A stretch of DNA of 64,000 nt, taken from the NCBI GenBank assembly GCA_973895155.1, contig OZ316898.1, forward strand, positions 18,662,001 to 18,726,000. The letters run 5' to 3'. The position numbers were made by a program, and so were the translations under genes. Each line of letters opens with the position of its first letter. Positions within the stretch are counted from its first letter, which is position 1. Positions 12,101 to 24,270 of this stretch are shown one piece after another. The DNA comes from Marsupella aquatica (taxonomy: Eukaryota > Marchantiophyta). The notes beneath the pieces were generated by a model, which was given only the letters and a program-made list of their open reading frames with translations, made no database searches and was not told the origin of the DNA.

Positions 12101-13521
12101 TCGCCTTTGCAGCGCGACATGTATGGGGATACGCATTCACCAGCGAACCCGAAGTGGTTGACTACGTTGCGGAGATTATGCCCTTTCTTTCTGTGCTAAC
12201 AATTCTGGACGCTTCTACAGCAGTTTTGAGTGGTAACACCTCTTTATTCAATTCTAGCCATTAATAACTAGTCACCTTCAAAATTTGTAGTGGAAAGATC
12301 GGACTAGGTGTCGATATTCCTCTTGCCGAATTTATCAACGCGGAAGTGTTGGTTTAATTCCTCTCGATGTAGACTTGTTGTCTTTTCTTACATTTCCTTT
12401 ACACTGCGAAAGCTGTGCACCCAATTGTACAAATCTACCTTGCTCTCTTGGAGTTTTGCTTGCATGTTGGACATTCTGTTTTACAGAGATTGTATTCTTT
12501 TACAGGTGTGACAAGAGGATGTGGAAATCAAGCGTTGGGAGCTTACACTAATCTGGGTGCATTTTACGTTGTCGGTCTACCATTGGCCATGATCTCGGCA
12601 TTCTATTATAAGCTGAATGGCAAAGTACTCTTCGAAACGACAGTGAATGTGATAGTAGAGTACAAGTCGTTTGGAGAGTTTTTTGACCTTTGCACTCTCT
12701 GCGACAATCCTTTGTACAATTTTCTCATTCTGACAGGCACAAAAAAAAGCCAAGCCACTTTGGATACTAAGGAGAATGACTATGCTTTTGTGACTGTGAA
12801 TTGGATTTGGGGGTCAGACATCCTCATTTTCTGAGAACGAAAATCTCTTTGATGTCAAGTTTGCTGTGTTGGTTTCACACACTTCATTTCAACTGAGTCC
12901 TAACCTTTTGGAACTTTCTTGAACAGGGTCTTTGGATCGGTATGATTTCTGCTCTTGCTTGTCAGACAGTATCCCTGGGAGGCATCGCTATGTTCTCCAA
13001 TTGGGAGAAACAGGTATATCACCTTGTTCCAAAACCCGGGAGCTGTTTTTGCATGCAATGTCTTTGCTGATGGAAGTGTCCGGCCCCAGCTGTATTCGAG
13101 CATTGTTGAGTACCAATTTCTTCAATTCCCTCGCTGAATAAACAATTTTAGCATGTCTAAATATAGAACAGCTTTCAGACCTTAGCATGAACTTCTACTT
13201 GGGACTCTCACCTAGACAGTGAGCTCATTGAAGGACATGTGATACAATTTACAGGCTAAGGACGCGCTTAGTCGTATCTATACTGATCGTATGCCAACAG
13301 ATCAGACAGCCGTTCGCAAGGTGAGTTCTCTTCATGTCGTTGGTGTCGATTAGATTGTTTGCAAAGTGTCACTTGGTGAGCAGCTTAGAGATCTCAAATT
13401 CTGTCAATCATGTACATTATGCAAACATTTTGAAAAATGTGTTCCTTACTTTACTTGCATACTTACCCATTTTCATGTACATTAGCAGAAGCGTTCTGAC
13501 AAAGCAAAGGAGACTCTCTAA
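9141..13521 (+). CDS. MATE/DTX-family multidrug and toxic compound exporter (MATE1)
   Basis: Nine coding exons give 509 aa: 9141-9437, 9966-10510, 11293-11379, 11711-11767, 11994-12232, 12506-12624, 12927-13013, 13255-13320, 13489-13521. All junctions are GT-AG and the frame is unbroken. MATE proteins are antiporters of 12 membrane helices that export organic compounds using a proton or sodium gradient. Supporting motifs are LAGPMVCVGLLQY and FVGHLGKLELA (helix 1-2), [10 protein letters not shown] (about residue 106), LGQDPEIS, and TRVSNELGAG (about 330-339), the plant MATE signature opening the second bundle. Length is normal for plant DTX proteins. The ATG (MKDSSTEPLL) is shared with MATE2. 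Location (tonoplast or plasma membrane) and substrate cannot be told. A tandem array lies just before the start codon. Confidence 0.92.
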
Positions 13522-14405
13522 GCGATGAGCAACATGAATCAACGGACACCACAAAGAGTCGGGTTTGAAAGGTAAAGGTTTTGGGTATCTCATGGTATAG
13601 AATAGTATAGAATTTAGTTAGCGTAGTCTATGTGACCGAGTGTGTGCGCTGAAGTGAATACAAAGCCCACTGTGTGAAGCATCGAGAAGAAAACATTGGT
13701 GAAGATCTTGGATGCAATGAGATCAGAAATTAAAAAATAAATTTCAACGACGATTGGAGGGATAACTATAGAAGCTCGTATACTTTCATTCAGTACTTTA
13801 AACGTCCCCTATACTGCTTACGAACAGCTCGAACCCGCTGGCTCTATTCTGCTGAGCTACGACTAAACTTGACAAGCCATGGACGCCTTCCTCGATTCTG
13901 TTGAAGCCTTGTTCTTGAACCAGCACTATCAGTCCTATTGGGACGTGCTGGAAAGTGCAGACGTTCCTAAATATTACTTGTCGAAGAACAAAGGTTGAAA
14001 TTGTTCCTTCAGCATTGGTCTTCTAGCTGAAAATTAGGCTTTCTGGTGACCATCGTTGAATGTGGAATTATGGGCTCACCAAAATTGAGCATTTTTGTGA
14101 ATAAACGGAGTTTTAGATCATGTGTGACTTGGTAATCAAGGAACGGATTGACGTTTCTGTCATGATTAGTTGCAGGAATGCCAAATATGGCAACATTAGA
14201 CAACGGAATAGCACACTGGGACTATAAACTGATGCCAGTACTTATCTGCGTGCTGTCACTTTCCATTTTTCCGACATTTTTATATTTAGATACCGGAAAC
14301 ACAAAGTATGAGCTCTGCAAGAGACATACGTCATCGTGTTTTTTTCTATTGTAAAGAGAAGAGCTCTTTCGTTCCCAGTTTCGTAAATTAAATAGCCGTC
14401 TGTTT

Positions 14406-14729
14406 AAATTCTACAGTTTGTTATTCTGAGTTATTCAACTTAGAATGACCTGGAACTCGCAAAAAGTCTTATGGCTAATTGATTGTCAATTTGTGTTATG
14501 CTGATGTTGTAATTGAGCCGCAAGAGTATCATACGTGGAGTTGTGAAAGGTAGCCAAAAACCATATAGACGGATACTTCACCATCAGAATTCCCTGCTTA
14601 AATTTTGAAGTGCTTTGCAGCCGCAGAAATTTTTGAACTTGAAATCAAGTGACCAGTATCTGGAACTTCCAAATCTGTGCTAAGCCTGACATGAGAGCGG
14701 ACTTGTGTGGATTTCTTATGCCTTACTTC
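14406..14729. other. intergenic, no recognised feature
   Basis: This stretch lies between the right edge of duplication unit A1 and the stop of the small minus-strand ORF. I see nothing specific beyond the possible 3' UTR of that ORF. Confidence 0.4.
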
Positions 14730-15014
14730 TTATCGCGATGTAGAATGAAGCGGATCTCTTGCGAGATTCATTCCACTTATCCCAGCCTTCTGGATGGCCC
14801 GTTTTGCATTCATTCCTTCTTCGGTCTCCCAAGACGTCGCGTTTGAGCGACGCTGTGCGAATCGCATAAGGAGACCAGCTGCGACCCAAGAACCCAGGAA
14901 CATGTACATTCCAGCACTCTCATACCTCGCTATGGTGTCCAACTTCAACTTTTGTGGCTCAACCATTGAAATTTCGATAGAGGACCAATTTTTTGCAAGC
15001 TGTTGGTCTGCCAT
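14730..15014 (-). CDS. possible small single-pass membrane protein, 94 aa
   Basis: The open frame starts at the ATG at 15014 (MADQQLAKNW). It has a polar N-terminal half containing EPQKLKLDTIARYESAG, one clear hydrophobic segment (YMFLGSWVAAGLLM, about residues 46-60) followed at once by positive residues, and a polar C-terminus ending at a stop. The charge pattern and lack of low complexity make it more coding-like than its surroundings. I do not recognise the family. It lies on the minus strand between two plus-strand MATE genes and just outside the duplicated unit, so it has no second copy here. It could also be one exon of a larger gene or a chance frame. Confidence 0.4.
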   Translation of the reverse strand: MADQQLAKNWSSIEISMVEPQKLKLDTIARYESAGMYMFLGSWVAAGLLMRFAQRRSNATSWETEEGMNAKRAIQKAGISGMNLARDPLHSTSR

Positions 15015-16739
15015 CCGAGATCTATTGCGGTTAGACACCCGGCAAGTAGTTTACTTGAGTAGGAAGGAGGAATTTTTAAGTTGGGATCCATCAGAGAGAT
15101 GTTTGACAGGGAGGTTTCGGGACAAACTTACGGTACATGTTCGTGAAGACCAGTGCAAGATTTGGAACTCACGAACCAGAGACTTACAAGATAATAAAGG
15201 TCAGAACCGCCTCAGTGCGAACTCAATTCTCACTGACTGTAATTACATGTATTCGCAGATTCCCTTCCCTTCTAGAACGGTGAGATGCATTGCACAGAAG
15301 CCAAGAAACCACACGATCATATCAGCAACCACTTAATCCACAGTGTGACAGAACAACACAAATCATTTGGCTATTGTAAATCCATGGGTGAGCGATCAGC
15401 CATCTAAGGTGCTCACAGTTACCACCAATTCAAATCGAACACGCGAAAGTGAGTGGATAAAATCCATGAACATGAATGCTGGTGCCTCCACTTACTTCTC
15501 GGATGAATTGGGCATTGGGACCACGCTTCTTTCCGAAGCCAATAAGTGTAACAACACAATAGCAGCATAAGTCCACCAGACCCTAAAAGGTCCCCAACTT
15601 CACATCTAAGGGGGCACTATCGAAGCAGTGAAATACACACAGACAGGTGAAAAAATAACACAAAACTAAGGACAAAAAATTGGAAGATATCAAACCAAAA
15701 AACAATGACGAAGTCAATCTAAGTTAAAATCCAATAACCCCAACGCCACAATTTCAACAGATTTCGAGACATTTCTGACACAAGTGCCAGTGCCCAACCA
15801 TCTTGAAGTAATTCATTGTATGATACGGGTCCAATGACATTCACCAGCCGTCATGGAACGTCTGTTGGATTGGATGCGGTTGTGAGACCTACTGTTGGGA
15901 CTCGTGAACCGTACCTAGTGTTGGACCATGCCAACTACCAGCATTAATAAGAAAAACACAAACACAAGTCAGAGTCCCCTGACAAGTGACATGAACTCCG
16001 CAACGATAACATCGCCATTATACTCGGGCGAATCAATATTACTCGTCGTTGGCTTCATCTGTCTTGCTCGGATTGGGCTAACTATGGGTTTTGGAGGGTT
16101 GTTGTCCTGGACTCGGGAAAATCAGACTTAATTCGCGTTTATTTCGCACCTCTCGGCACGGTGTGTCCTTTCTGTGTGAACGAGTTGCGGGGGCCGGGGG
16201 AGGTTTTTGGGTTGAACAAATTGTGAGTGCTACCAGTCGTCTGCACGGGTGTCTGATGCTGTGGTACAAGCAATTGGCTCGCTTGTTGTCAGAAATGAAA
16301 TTGTTCTGAACCTTGTTTTGATGATAGTGTAGTTTCCTCCGCTTCTGACGAAATTTGTAATTGGATTAATCAAGACAAACTTTAAATGACTGCACGATGA
16401 GTGAAGCAAGGAGTGAAGGATCATGGGCTGGTCATTGCACACACGAGCCACTGAAGATCGATCATCCCCCGGGCTTGGGAGTACAAAGAAATATCGGTAG
16501 GACTGCAAGAAATCGACAAGATGAAACAGTTGTTAACAGATTCATTCATCCTATACTGTATCATCACTCAAGCGTTTCGCATCACCTCCGCTGCATCGTC
16601 AACAGTATTGATACTAGTGTATCTTCCCATCAGCCGATTTCTCGACCTGCGCTTTACTATTTTGGATCACTCTAATCAAGCGATGCATTAGATTCTCCCT
16701 TGATCGATCGACTTCTCATTAACTTGTCTCTGAGCTAGA
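15015..16739. other. intergenic, no recognised gene
   Basis: Several short plus-strand frames exist (around 14794-15336, 15367-15570, 16397-16675), none with a domain or convincing composition. The part next to 15014 may hold the promoter of the small minus-strand ORF. Confidence 0.4.
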
Positions 16740-16909
16740 TGGCTTCTTTCGGGACCACGCGTACCGTAGCCATGGCTATGATTGTCTCTCTGGTTTGAAG
16801 CTCGCATGCATCGTCCCCTGCAATCACGAAAGACAGCGAAAAACACGGAGAGACCAGTGTCAAGTTTAATAAAACATGTGCTGCATTTGATTCCTTCCTA
16901 CAGGCGACA

Positions 16910-17170
16910 GTAGAAATCCTAAAGCCCAATTCGATCATCACGATTAGAGGAAAGTGGGCATCAGGAAATAGAACATGTTCTGCAAAAGATCTTTCCTACA
17001 CGCGCGGGACAGTAAAAATCTTAAAAGCCCAATTCGACGATCATGAATAGAGGAAAGTGGGCATCAGGAAATAGAACGTGTGCTGCAAAAACTCTTTACT
17101 AGAAGGAAACAGTAAAAATCCTAAAGCCCAATTCGATCATCATGATTAGAAGGAACTGGGCCAGGAAAAC
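16910..17170. repeat. three-copy tandem repeat, about 100-bp period
   Basis: A block containing CCCAATTCGATCATCA and GAGGAAAGTGGGCATCAGG starts near 16910, 17012 and 17112. A single related copy lies at about 7031-7100 at the left edge of unit A1. The third copy here continues into the duplicated flank of MATE2, so the amplification sits on the duplication boundary. Confidence 0.85.
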
Positions 17171-17640
17171 AATACGAAATCCATTGGATGAACTGAGTCG
17201 GATCATCGACATAGCAAAATCAAGAAGCACAGCGAGAAACACCAAAACACCAAAACAGATCGAATCAGATTCTCTTCCTGTACCTTCTGTACTGGCGCGA
17301 ACTGAGGGAATCTTTCAAAAACTACGGTAGCGTAGTTTGATACGGTCTATGTGGTCCCGTACATAGAAAAGACGATTGATCATTGATGAGAACCATGGAA
17401 CTCTTGTAAATAATCAAAACGACTTTTGTCTTGTCCAAACGACAGGACCAAATAGGCAACAATAAATGAGTTTCCGGAGCATCCAAAAAGCAGTCCGGCT
17501 GGCACTCCCCAGTTGGGGCAGTACCTGATGCAATCAGGTTACATCTTGTCCAGTCTATTGGTGAAAATTCTCATCAGCCGCCTCTAAAATCGGTCTCAAA
17601 TCTACTACACTTGTCCTCGGGCTCGTTCTCTCTTCCTTCG

Positions 17641-17690
17641 GTAGAATTTGGGAAGAAGTTTTGAGATTCCGTTGAGCTTACAATTTGGGT
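17641..17690 (+). repeat. single copy of the 56-bp unit upstream of MATE2
   Basis: One unit (GTAGAATTTGGGAAG followed by TTTTGAGATTCC) lies about 35 bp upstream of the MATE2 ATG. It corresponds to the last unit of the five-copy array before MATE1. This suggests a single-copy ancestral state with later expansion in MATE1. Confidence 0.85.
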
Positions 17691-17722
17691 CTGTACGTGA
17701 GGAAGTGTGCGACTCAGCAATC

Positions 17723-20700
17723 ATGAAAGATAGCTCGACGGAGCCTTTGCTCCGTGGGTATGCGAGGGATGGAGGAGAGGTCTCGCGAATTTGGGAAAAT
17801 GGAATGCAACACAGTGCCGCAGATGCAGAAGAGTCAGGATGGCTGTTGGCCGAGCTCAAGAAGCAGTTCTGCCTGGCAGGGCCGATGGTTTGTGTGGGAT
17901 TGCTTCAGTATTCCCTTCACCTCATCTTAGTCATGTTCGTTGGGCATTTGGGAAAGCTCGAACTTGCCAGCGCTTCGATAGCCATCTCGTTCGCTGGAGT
18001 GACTGGATTCAGCGTCCTGGTAATCGATCCTTTCGTTTCTCTTGCTTCTTTGCAGAATCTCACATAATTCTGCTCTTGTTCTGGAAATCTACTGCAATGT
18101 ATTTGAGGTTATTAGTCAGCTGATAGATTTGAGTGTAAAATCTGTCATCAATCGGCTGAACTGTTTGTGGTGATGAAAATGCTTCAATTTCGGAGGAGTT
18201 GACTGTTAGAGGCGGGGTTTCTGCTCATTGCTGCTGATTGTACTGATGCACCCGATTGCGGATTAGATTCGGGAAGGGAGTTTCCACAATCTATTGCTGC
18301 TGATTTTTAAATTAGATTTGGGTTACGTATCAGGGTGAGTCGCATTTTTGGAAAGGAATTTGATGCAGTCCACTGCTGCTAATTGCTTGTGGCATATTAA
18401 TTCGAGCTTAGCCCTGGACATTCAGAAGAGAATTCTTTCATTCAGTCGCTTCTATGAAATCTGAGATGATTCTTTTGTGCCATTTCCCAGATTGGAATGT
18501 CCTGTGCATTGGAAACGCTCTGCGGGCAAGCGTATGGGGCGAAACAATATCACTTGCTGGGAATTCAAATGCAGCGGGCAATTCTGGTCCTGAACGTCAC
18601 AAGCGTTCCGATCGCCTTCGTCTGGCTCAGTATGGGTCCTCTTCTTTTGGCACTGGGGCAGGACCCTGAGATTTCTGAGTACGCAGGCCAGTACGCCCGC
18701 TGGATGCTGCCGAGTCTCTTCGCCTATGCAACATTGCAACCCGTTGTGAAGTTCCTGCAGACTCAAAGTGCTGTGCTGCCGATGGCGTTGTGCTCCGCAT
18801 TGACGTTGTGCCTTCATATCCCTTTCTGCTGGATGCTGATCTTCAAGCTGGGAGTGGGATACCGTGGTGCTGCCATTTCCATCGGAATGTCTCAGTGGCT
18901 CAATGTGATCTTCCTGGTGACATATGTCAAACTTAGCCCCACTTGTAAGGAGACTTGGACTGGGTTTTCCACCAAGGCCTTTCAGGACATGAACATCTTC
19001 TTCAAGCTAGCTGTTCCCTCTGCCATTATGTTGTGGTAAGTTCCAAGGACTCTGATTGTTCCCATCAACAATTTATGGGTTACTGTTAATTATCCTTGCT
19101 GAATGGAAAATTGCAAAACTTACCCATTGGAATGAAAAGATATCTTGATGCAAATATTCAAAGTGTACAGTTACAAATATTCATTGTTCGTCGCGTGAAC
19201 CCATTTTAGAGTAATCTATCCAGTGGCAAGTTTTCATTCAGCTTGAGATCTCTTTGGGGTTAGTCAACCCCGAGTAGTAATCTAGGTCATACAATTCTTG
19301 AAACCCGTGTTCATCGAGTGATCCAGTGGTGTATATCATCCCTTGAAATTTTACTTTGAGGTTACTCAGTTCTAAATACCGATCCAGGGCATAGTATTCC
19401 CCTTCAAGCCATATTGCATTCTTCTATCCAGTGGCACATCTCATCTCCAGCGCAATTGACTTTGGTGCCCAGAAGGTAATGCCATATATCTTGCTATGTT
19501 GATAGTTGATGATCGTTTTCTTGTCTCCTGGTTATGCATTCCTCCAATCGATAAAGTGATGATGGATGCGTGCATTGTTTAGACGGACTGACTTCGTCTA
19601 CTTCCCACTCTGTGATTTGCAAGTCTTTTGCGGTTTACACTTCAGATTGCGACCGGGGTAAATGCTTTGGTCTCGGCAGAGCATTCAGATATTGTACTTT
19701 TGCAAAATATCTCCCACACAGTGAGCAATTTCGGATCTCACTCTTTTCGACAGCACACACATGGGCTTGTCATGATTCGTTCCTCAACCTAGTATTTAAC
19801 TATTTGTCTTTGTCACGGGCAGCTTGGAGTACTGGTCGTTCGAGTTTATCGTTCTCCTGTCGGGGTGGCTGCCAAACCCTCAATTGGAGATGGCAGTTCT
19901 CTCTATCAGGTATTGTATCCAGTCTTTCTCTTCCACGAGGACTCCACCTTTTATGCAGATAGTTTCGAATATTTTCTAGTTATTTATAATCCGCACAATT
20001 CTTAGCTGTTTTAGGATCTGACGTGATATGATATTTGTTCTCGGTGTTCAAGAATTGTTGAATTACTCTCAGCTGACCACTGTAGCAGGTTCTCCAAATG
20101 CTTTTGAAATTCCGATATTGAAGAATTAAGCTCGTTCGATGCCAAGTGGCTACTTTATATCCCGCAACCAATCTGGTCCTACCTTGTTACTTTATCTTTC
20201 TCTCAAAGATGGTTTTAACAACATTATTGTGAGGAAACATTTACAAAAAAATTGGAACGTTGGGGGACAAAACTAACATTTGTGTAAATTCTCGTTTTTA
20301 TGTGTTTCATGTGTGGCTGAATGCAGTCTGAATTCGACAACACTCATGAACATGATTCCTTCTGGAATCGGTGCATCCACAAGGTGAGTTCCTTCGTATC
20401 AAGCGACTCACCTAGAAAACACTACCTTCGTGAAAAATTGATGAAAGAAACTGTGAAGAGGAGCAGTGGCTTGTGTGATCTCATGAGTCACATGATAGAA
20501 TGGTCCAAAGAACAACGCATTTCCTTCAATGATTCGAAACTCTGGGGTCATCTTGTGCTGATTCATTTGTCGACTCCCTTAGCTCTAAACCTCTTAATAG
20601 TGAGTGGTGATTGTATAGCACGAGAGTGTCCAACGAGTTGGGTGCTGGAAATGCTTCAGCGGGACAGAAGGCAGCATTGGTGGGATTCTCATTAGGTGTC

Positions 20701-22172
20701 GGAGAGGGCATAATCATGTCGAGCATCGCCTTTGCAGCGCGACATGTATGGGCATACGCATTCACCAGCGAACCCGAAGTGGTTGATTATGTTGCCGCGA
20801 TTATGCCCTTTCTTTCTGTGCTAACGATCTTGGACTCTTCTACCGCAGTTTTGAGTGGTAACACCTCTTTAATCCATTCTAGCCATAGATAATTAGTCAC
20901 CTTCAAAATTTCTAGTGGAAAGGTTGTACTAGCTGTTGTCGATATTCTGCTTGCCGAAAGTTTCGGTAAATCTCGAAGGGGACGTGTTGCTATTATCCCT
21001 CTCGATGTAGAGTTGTTGTCTTTGCTTAGATTTCCTTTCCAATGCGAGAGTTGTGCACCCAATTGTACAAATGCACCTTGCTCTCTTGGATTTTTCCGTG
21101 CATGTTGGACAATCTGTTTTATAGAGATGGTATCCTTTTACAGGTGTAACAAGGGGATGTGGAAATCAAGCGTTGGGAGCTTACACTAACCTGGGTGCAT
21201 TTTACGTTGTGGGTCTACCATTGGCCATGATCTTGGCGTTCTATTATAAGCTGAATGCCAAAGTACTCTTCGAAACGACAGTGAATGTGATAGTAGAGTA
21301 CAAGTCGTTTGAAGAGTTGTTTTTACCTTTCCATTGTCTGCGGCACAATTCGCTCATTCTCACAGGCAGGAAAGAAAGCCAAGCCACCTTGGATACTAAG
21401 AATGATTAGGCTGTTGCGACTCTGTGAATTGGCTCTGGGTGTCATGCATCTTCTGAGAATTTAGATCTCGTTTATGTCATGTTGGCTGTCCTTGTTCGTT
21501 GCTGTGTTGGTTTCACAGAGTTCATTCAATTGAGTCCTTACCTTTTGGAACTGTGCCTTGAACAGGGTCTTTGGATCGGTATGATTTCTGCTCTTGCTGT
21601 GCAGACAGTAGCCCTGGGTGCCATAGCTATATTCTCCAATTGGGAGAAACAGGTATTTGACCTTGTCCCAATCCCCGGGAGCTACTTTTGCATGGAATGT
21701 CGTTGCTGATGGAAGTGTCCGGCCTCAGCTGTATTCGAGCATTGTTGAGTACTACTTTCTCCAATTCCCTCTACCTGCTATGGATAGCTGAAATAAAAAA
21801 TTCAAGTATGGCTAAATAGAACTGCTTTCAGACCTGAGCATGATCTTCTACTTGGGACTCTCACCTAGACAGTGAGCTCATTGAATGACTGTAATGCAAT
21901 TTACAGGCTCAGGATGCGCTTAGTCGTATCTTTACTGATCAGCTGCCAACAGATGAGACAGCAGTTCGCAATGTGAGTTCTCTTCATGTCATTTGTGTGG
22001 ATTAGATTGTTTGCAAAGTGTCACTCGGTGAGCAGGTTACAGATCTTAAATTCTGTCCATGATGTACATTATGCAAACATTTTGAGACTTTGTTCCTTAT
22101 TTTGCTTGTGTACTTGCCCATTTTTATGTACACGAGCAGAAGCGGTTTGACAAAGCCAAGGAGACTCAGTAA
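17723..22172 (+). CDS. MATE/DTX-family exporter (MATE2)
   Basis: Nine coding exons give 509 aa: 17723-18019, 18491-19035, 19823-19909, 20327-20383, 20619-20857, 21144-21262, 21566-21652, 21907-21972, 22140-22172. All use GT-AG junctions and the frame is unbroken. Exon lengths (297, 545, 87, 57, 239, 119, 87, 66, 33) and phases are identical to MATE1. In the large second exon I count only nine differing residues, mostly conservative, so this is a recent duplicate. The same family signatures are present ([28 protein letters not shown]). One unusual difference is in the short C-terminal tail, which ends KAKETQ instead of KAKETL. The upstream region lacks the expanded 56-bp array of MATE1, so regulation may differ. 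Confidence 0.92.
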
Positions 22173-23110
22173 GCCATAAGCAACAAGAACTAACGGAGAC
22201 CACAAGGAGTTGGTTTTGAAAGGTAAAGGATTTGAGTATCTCATGGTCTCAGCATAGAACTTAGTTGAGCGTAGTCAGTGTGACCGGATGTGGTGCGCTG
22301 AAGTGAAGACAAAGCTGTGTGAACCACTGATTACAAACATTGGTGAAATTCTTGGATGCAATGAATTCCGAAATGAAAGATTACATTTCAACGACGATTG
22401 GAGAATGAACTATAGAAGCTCCTATACTTTCATTCAGTACGTTATACCTTCCCTATACGGTCTTACCAACAGCTCGGACCCTCTGGCTCTATTCTGCTGA
22501 ACTACTATAAAAGCAACAAGTCACCAACGCCTCCTCGATATCTTTTGAAGCCTTGTTCCTGGAACAGCACTAACAGTGCTCCTACTGGCACAACGTGGTG
22601 GAATGTACAGACGGTTGACGTCTACTAGTTACTGAAAAGCAAAGGTTGAAATTCTCCCTTTGGCATTGGTCGTCTAGCGGGCGAATTCTAGTAAATGGTT
22701 TTTAAGGCTTTCTGGTGACAACCATTGAATGTGGAACTATAGGCTCATCCAAATTTGGTTATTTTGTGAATAAACGGACTTTAGGATCATTTGTGACAGA
22801 GTGACTAAGAACGGATTGACTTTTGTCTCATGATTAACCGCGGGATGCCATATATGGCAACATTAGACCACGGAATAGCAGACTGGGACTATAAAGTGAT
22901 GCTTCTACTTATCTGCTTGTCGTCACTTTCTATTTTCCCTGGATTTTTGTGTGAAGATAGTTGAAAACTGAGCCTCTTAAGCGACATACATCATTGTGTT
23001 TGTCTCCTGGAAAGAGAAGAGCTCTTTTGTTCCCTGTGTTTCTTCAATTAAATAGCCTTCTGCACTATCAATGCTTTTGTTACCAATGCTGATAAAAAGC
23101 CTAACTGTCT

Positions 23111-24270
23111 GGGAGACACTATCCCAAAGACTGGAGACCCAATAACACGGAGAAAACCACGGAAAAGCCCAAGAAAAATGCTGGTGGTAGGAAATTTCGC
23201 ATTGCCAAGTGAAATTACTGTACAGCCATAGCTTCAGGATCGAGTTTCTCGATCTTAAAAATTCAGCTACAGGCTACAGTTTCTCGATCTCAGAACCTAC
23301 GTCTGCTCAGCGCATTTTTTAGTGGCCAAAATTCGCGAGATTCTTCCTCTCCAAAAGGGCTTTTGGTACTTTTCTTTTCTGTCGCTTACTGTACCTCTTG
23401 AGAAAACCGAGGTACGTTTTAGGAAAGTTCCGGTCTCTCCGGGCAGCCACGCCGTACTGTACTTTTGCATGAAATTGCGTGACACCTACTCTTCGTGACT
23501 GGTCAGTTGCCGGGTGTATCGACGAATAAGAAATCGCCACGTACTCATGTGGGTTTTGTGGACTTTTACATTGCTTAGACGTTACGCTTTGGACTTTATC
23601 TGAGGTGTAATTTTTATTCACTAACCTGATTACCCCTTCTTCTAGCCTAAATAGAAATGAAGTTAAAAAAACTCTTGGAAAATAAAGATGTTCTTGTTCA
23701 TCTTTGCCTCCACCCCTTTTTTCTCACTTTCATTTCTATTTTGGCTTTATTGAGAGTCACTCTAAGTTTTGTCATAATAGAGCGTCTGTCAGTTTTGGTA
23801 GTGTGTGCTACAATTCGTTGTTTTGAGAGTTACATTGAGTTTTATTAGTAAGATTTCATCTGGACTTGTGATTTGGTTATTTATTCATTTTATTTTGGAT
23901 GGCCTTTTGGCTCGTTGGGTTTTCCCTTTGTTTTTTTCTATTTTACTAGCCTAGTTATCGTTCCTTGAACGTAAACAGGGAGGAGTAGGAAAACGAACCT
24001 TGGAGAAAAAGATTCCATGCTGTTTCATCCTTTTTTTTTATTTTTTCACTAAGAGCTCCCATCATTTGCACTTGCAGTTAGATACATCACTTAGAGTCAA
24101 GGTGTAGAGTCTTAAATGTAGATAATAAGTCCACATAATAGCTTTTGATTGAGCTTTATTAGTTAGATGGGGTCGCTTGCCTTGTTACTTTTTGGTTCTT
24201 TGGGTTTGGTGAGTTGTCTCTTGTTTTGTCCTCTTTATCGGGTCTCTAATGCCTTTCGGATAGTGTCTCT
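23111..24270. mobile_element. inverted-repeat-bounded element, about 1.16 kb, no coding capacity
   Basis: The left end (23111-23145, GGGAGACACTATCC then AAAGACTGGAGACCC) is matched by an inverted, slightly diverged copy at the right end (24234-24271; its reverse complement contains GAGACACTATCCGAAAGG and GAGACCCGATAA). The interior is AT-rich with no transposase-like frame. Such a layout suits a non-autonomous DNA transposon. I could not define a target-site duplication. Confidence 0.5.

Larger units (their letters stand above)
7031..14405 (+). repeat. segmental duplication unit A1 (contains MATE1)
   Basis: The sequence from about 7031 to 14405 is repeated at about 17112-23055. The match covers the left flank (a shared block around 7140-7270 and 17215-17340 containing CACAGCGAGAAACAC or a close variant), the whole MATE gene with introns, and about 0.9 kb of 3' flank. 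The 3' match ends near AATTAAATAGCC at 14388 and 23048. A1 is longer than A2 mainly because about 7275-8450 has no counterpart I can see in A2. Edges are estimated by eye. Confidence 0.8.
17112..23055 (+). repeat. segmental duplication unit A2 (contains MATE2)
   Basis: This is the partner of the 7031-14405 unit in the same orientation, placing the two genes in direct tandem. Exons are nearly identical, and introns and 3' flank align with small indels. The match ends near 23055 (AATTAAATAGCC), just before an inverted-repeat element begins at 23111. Confidence 0.8.
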
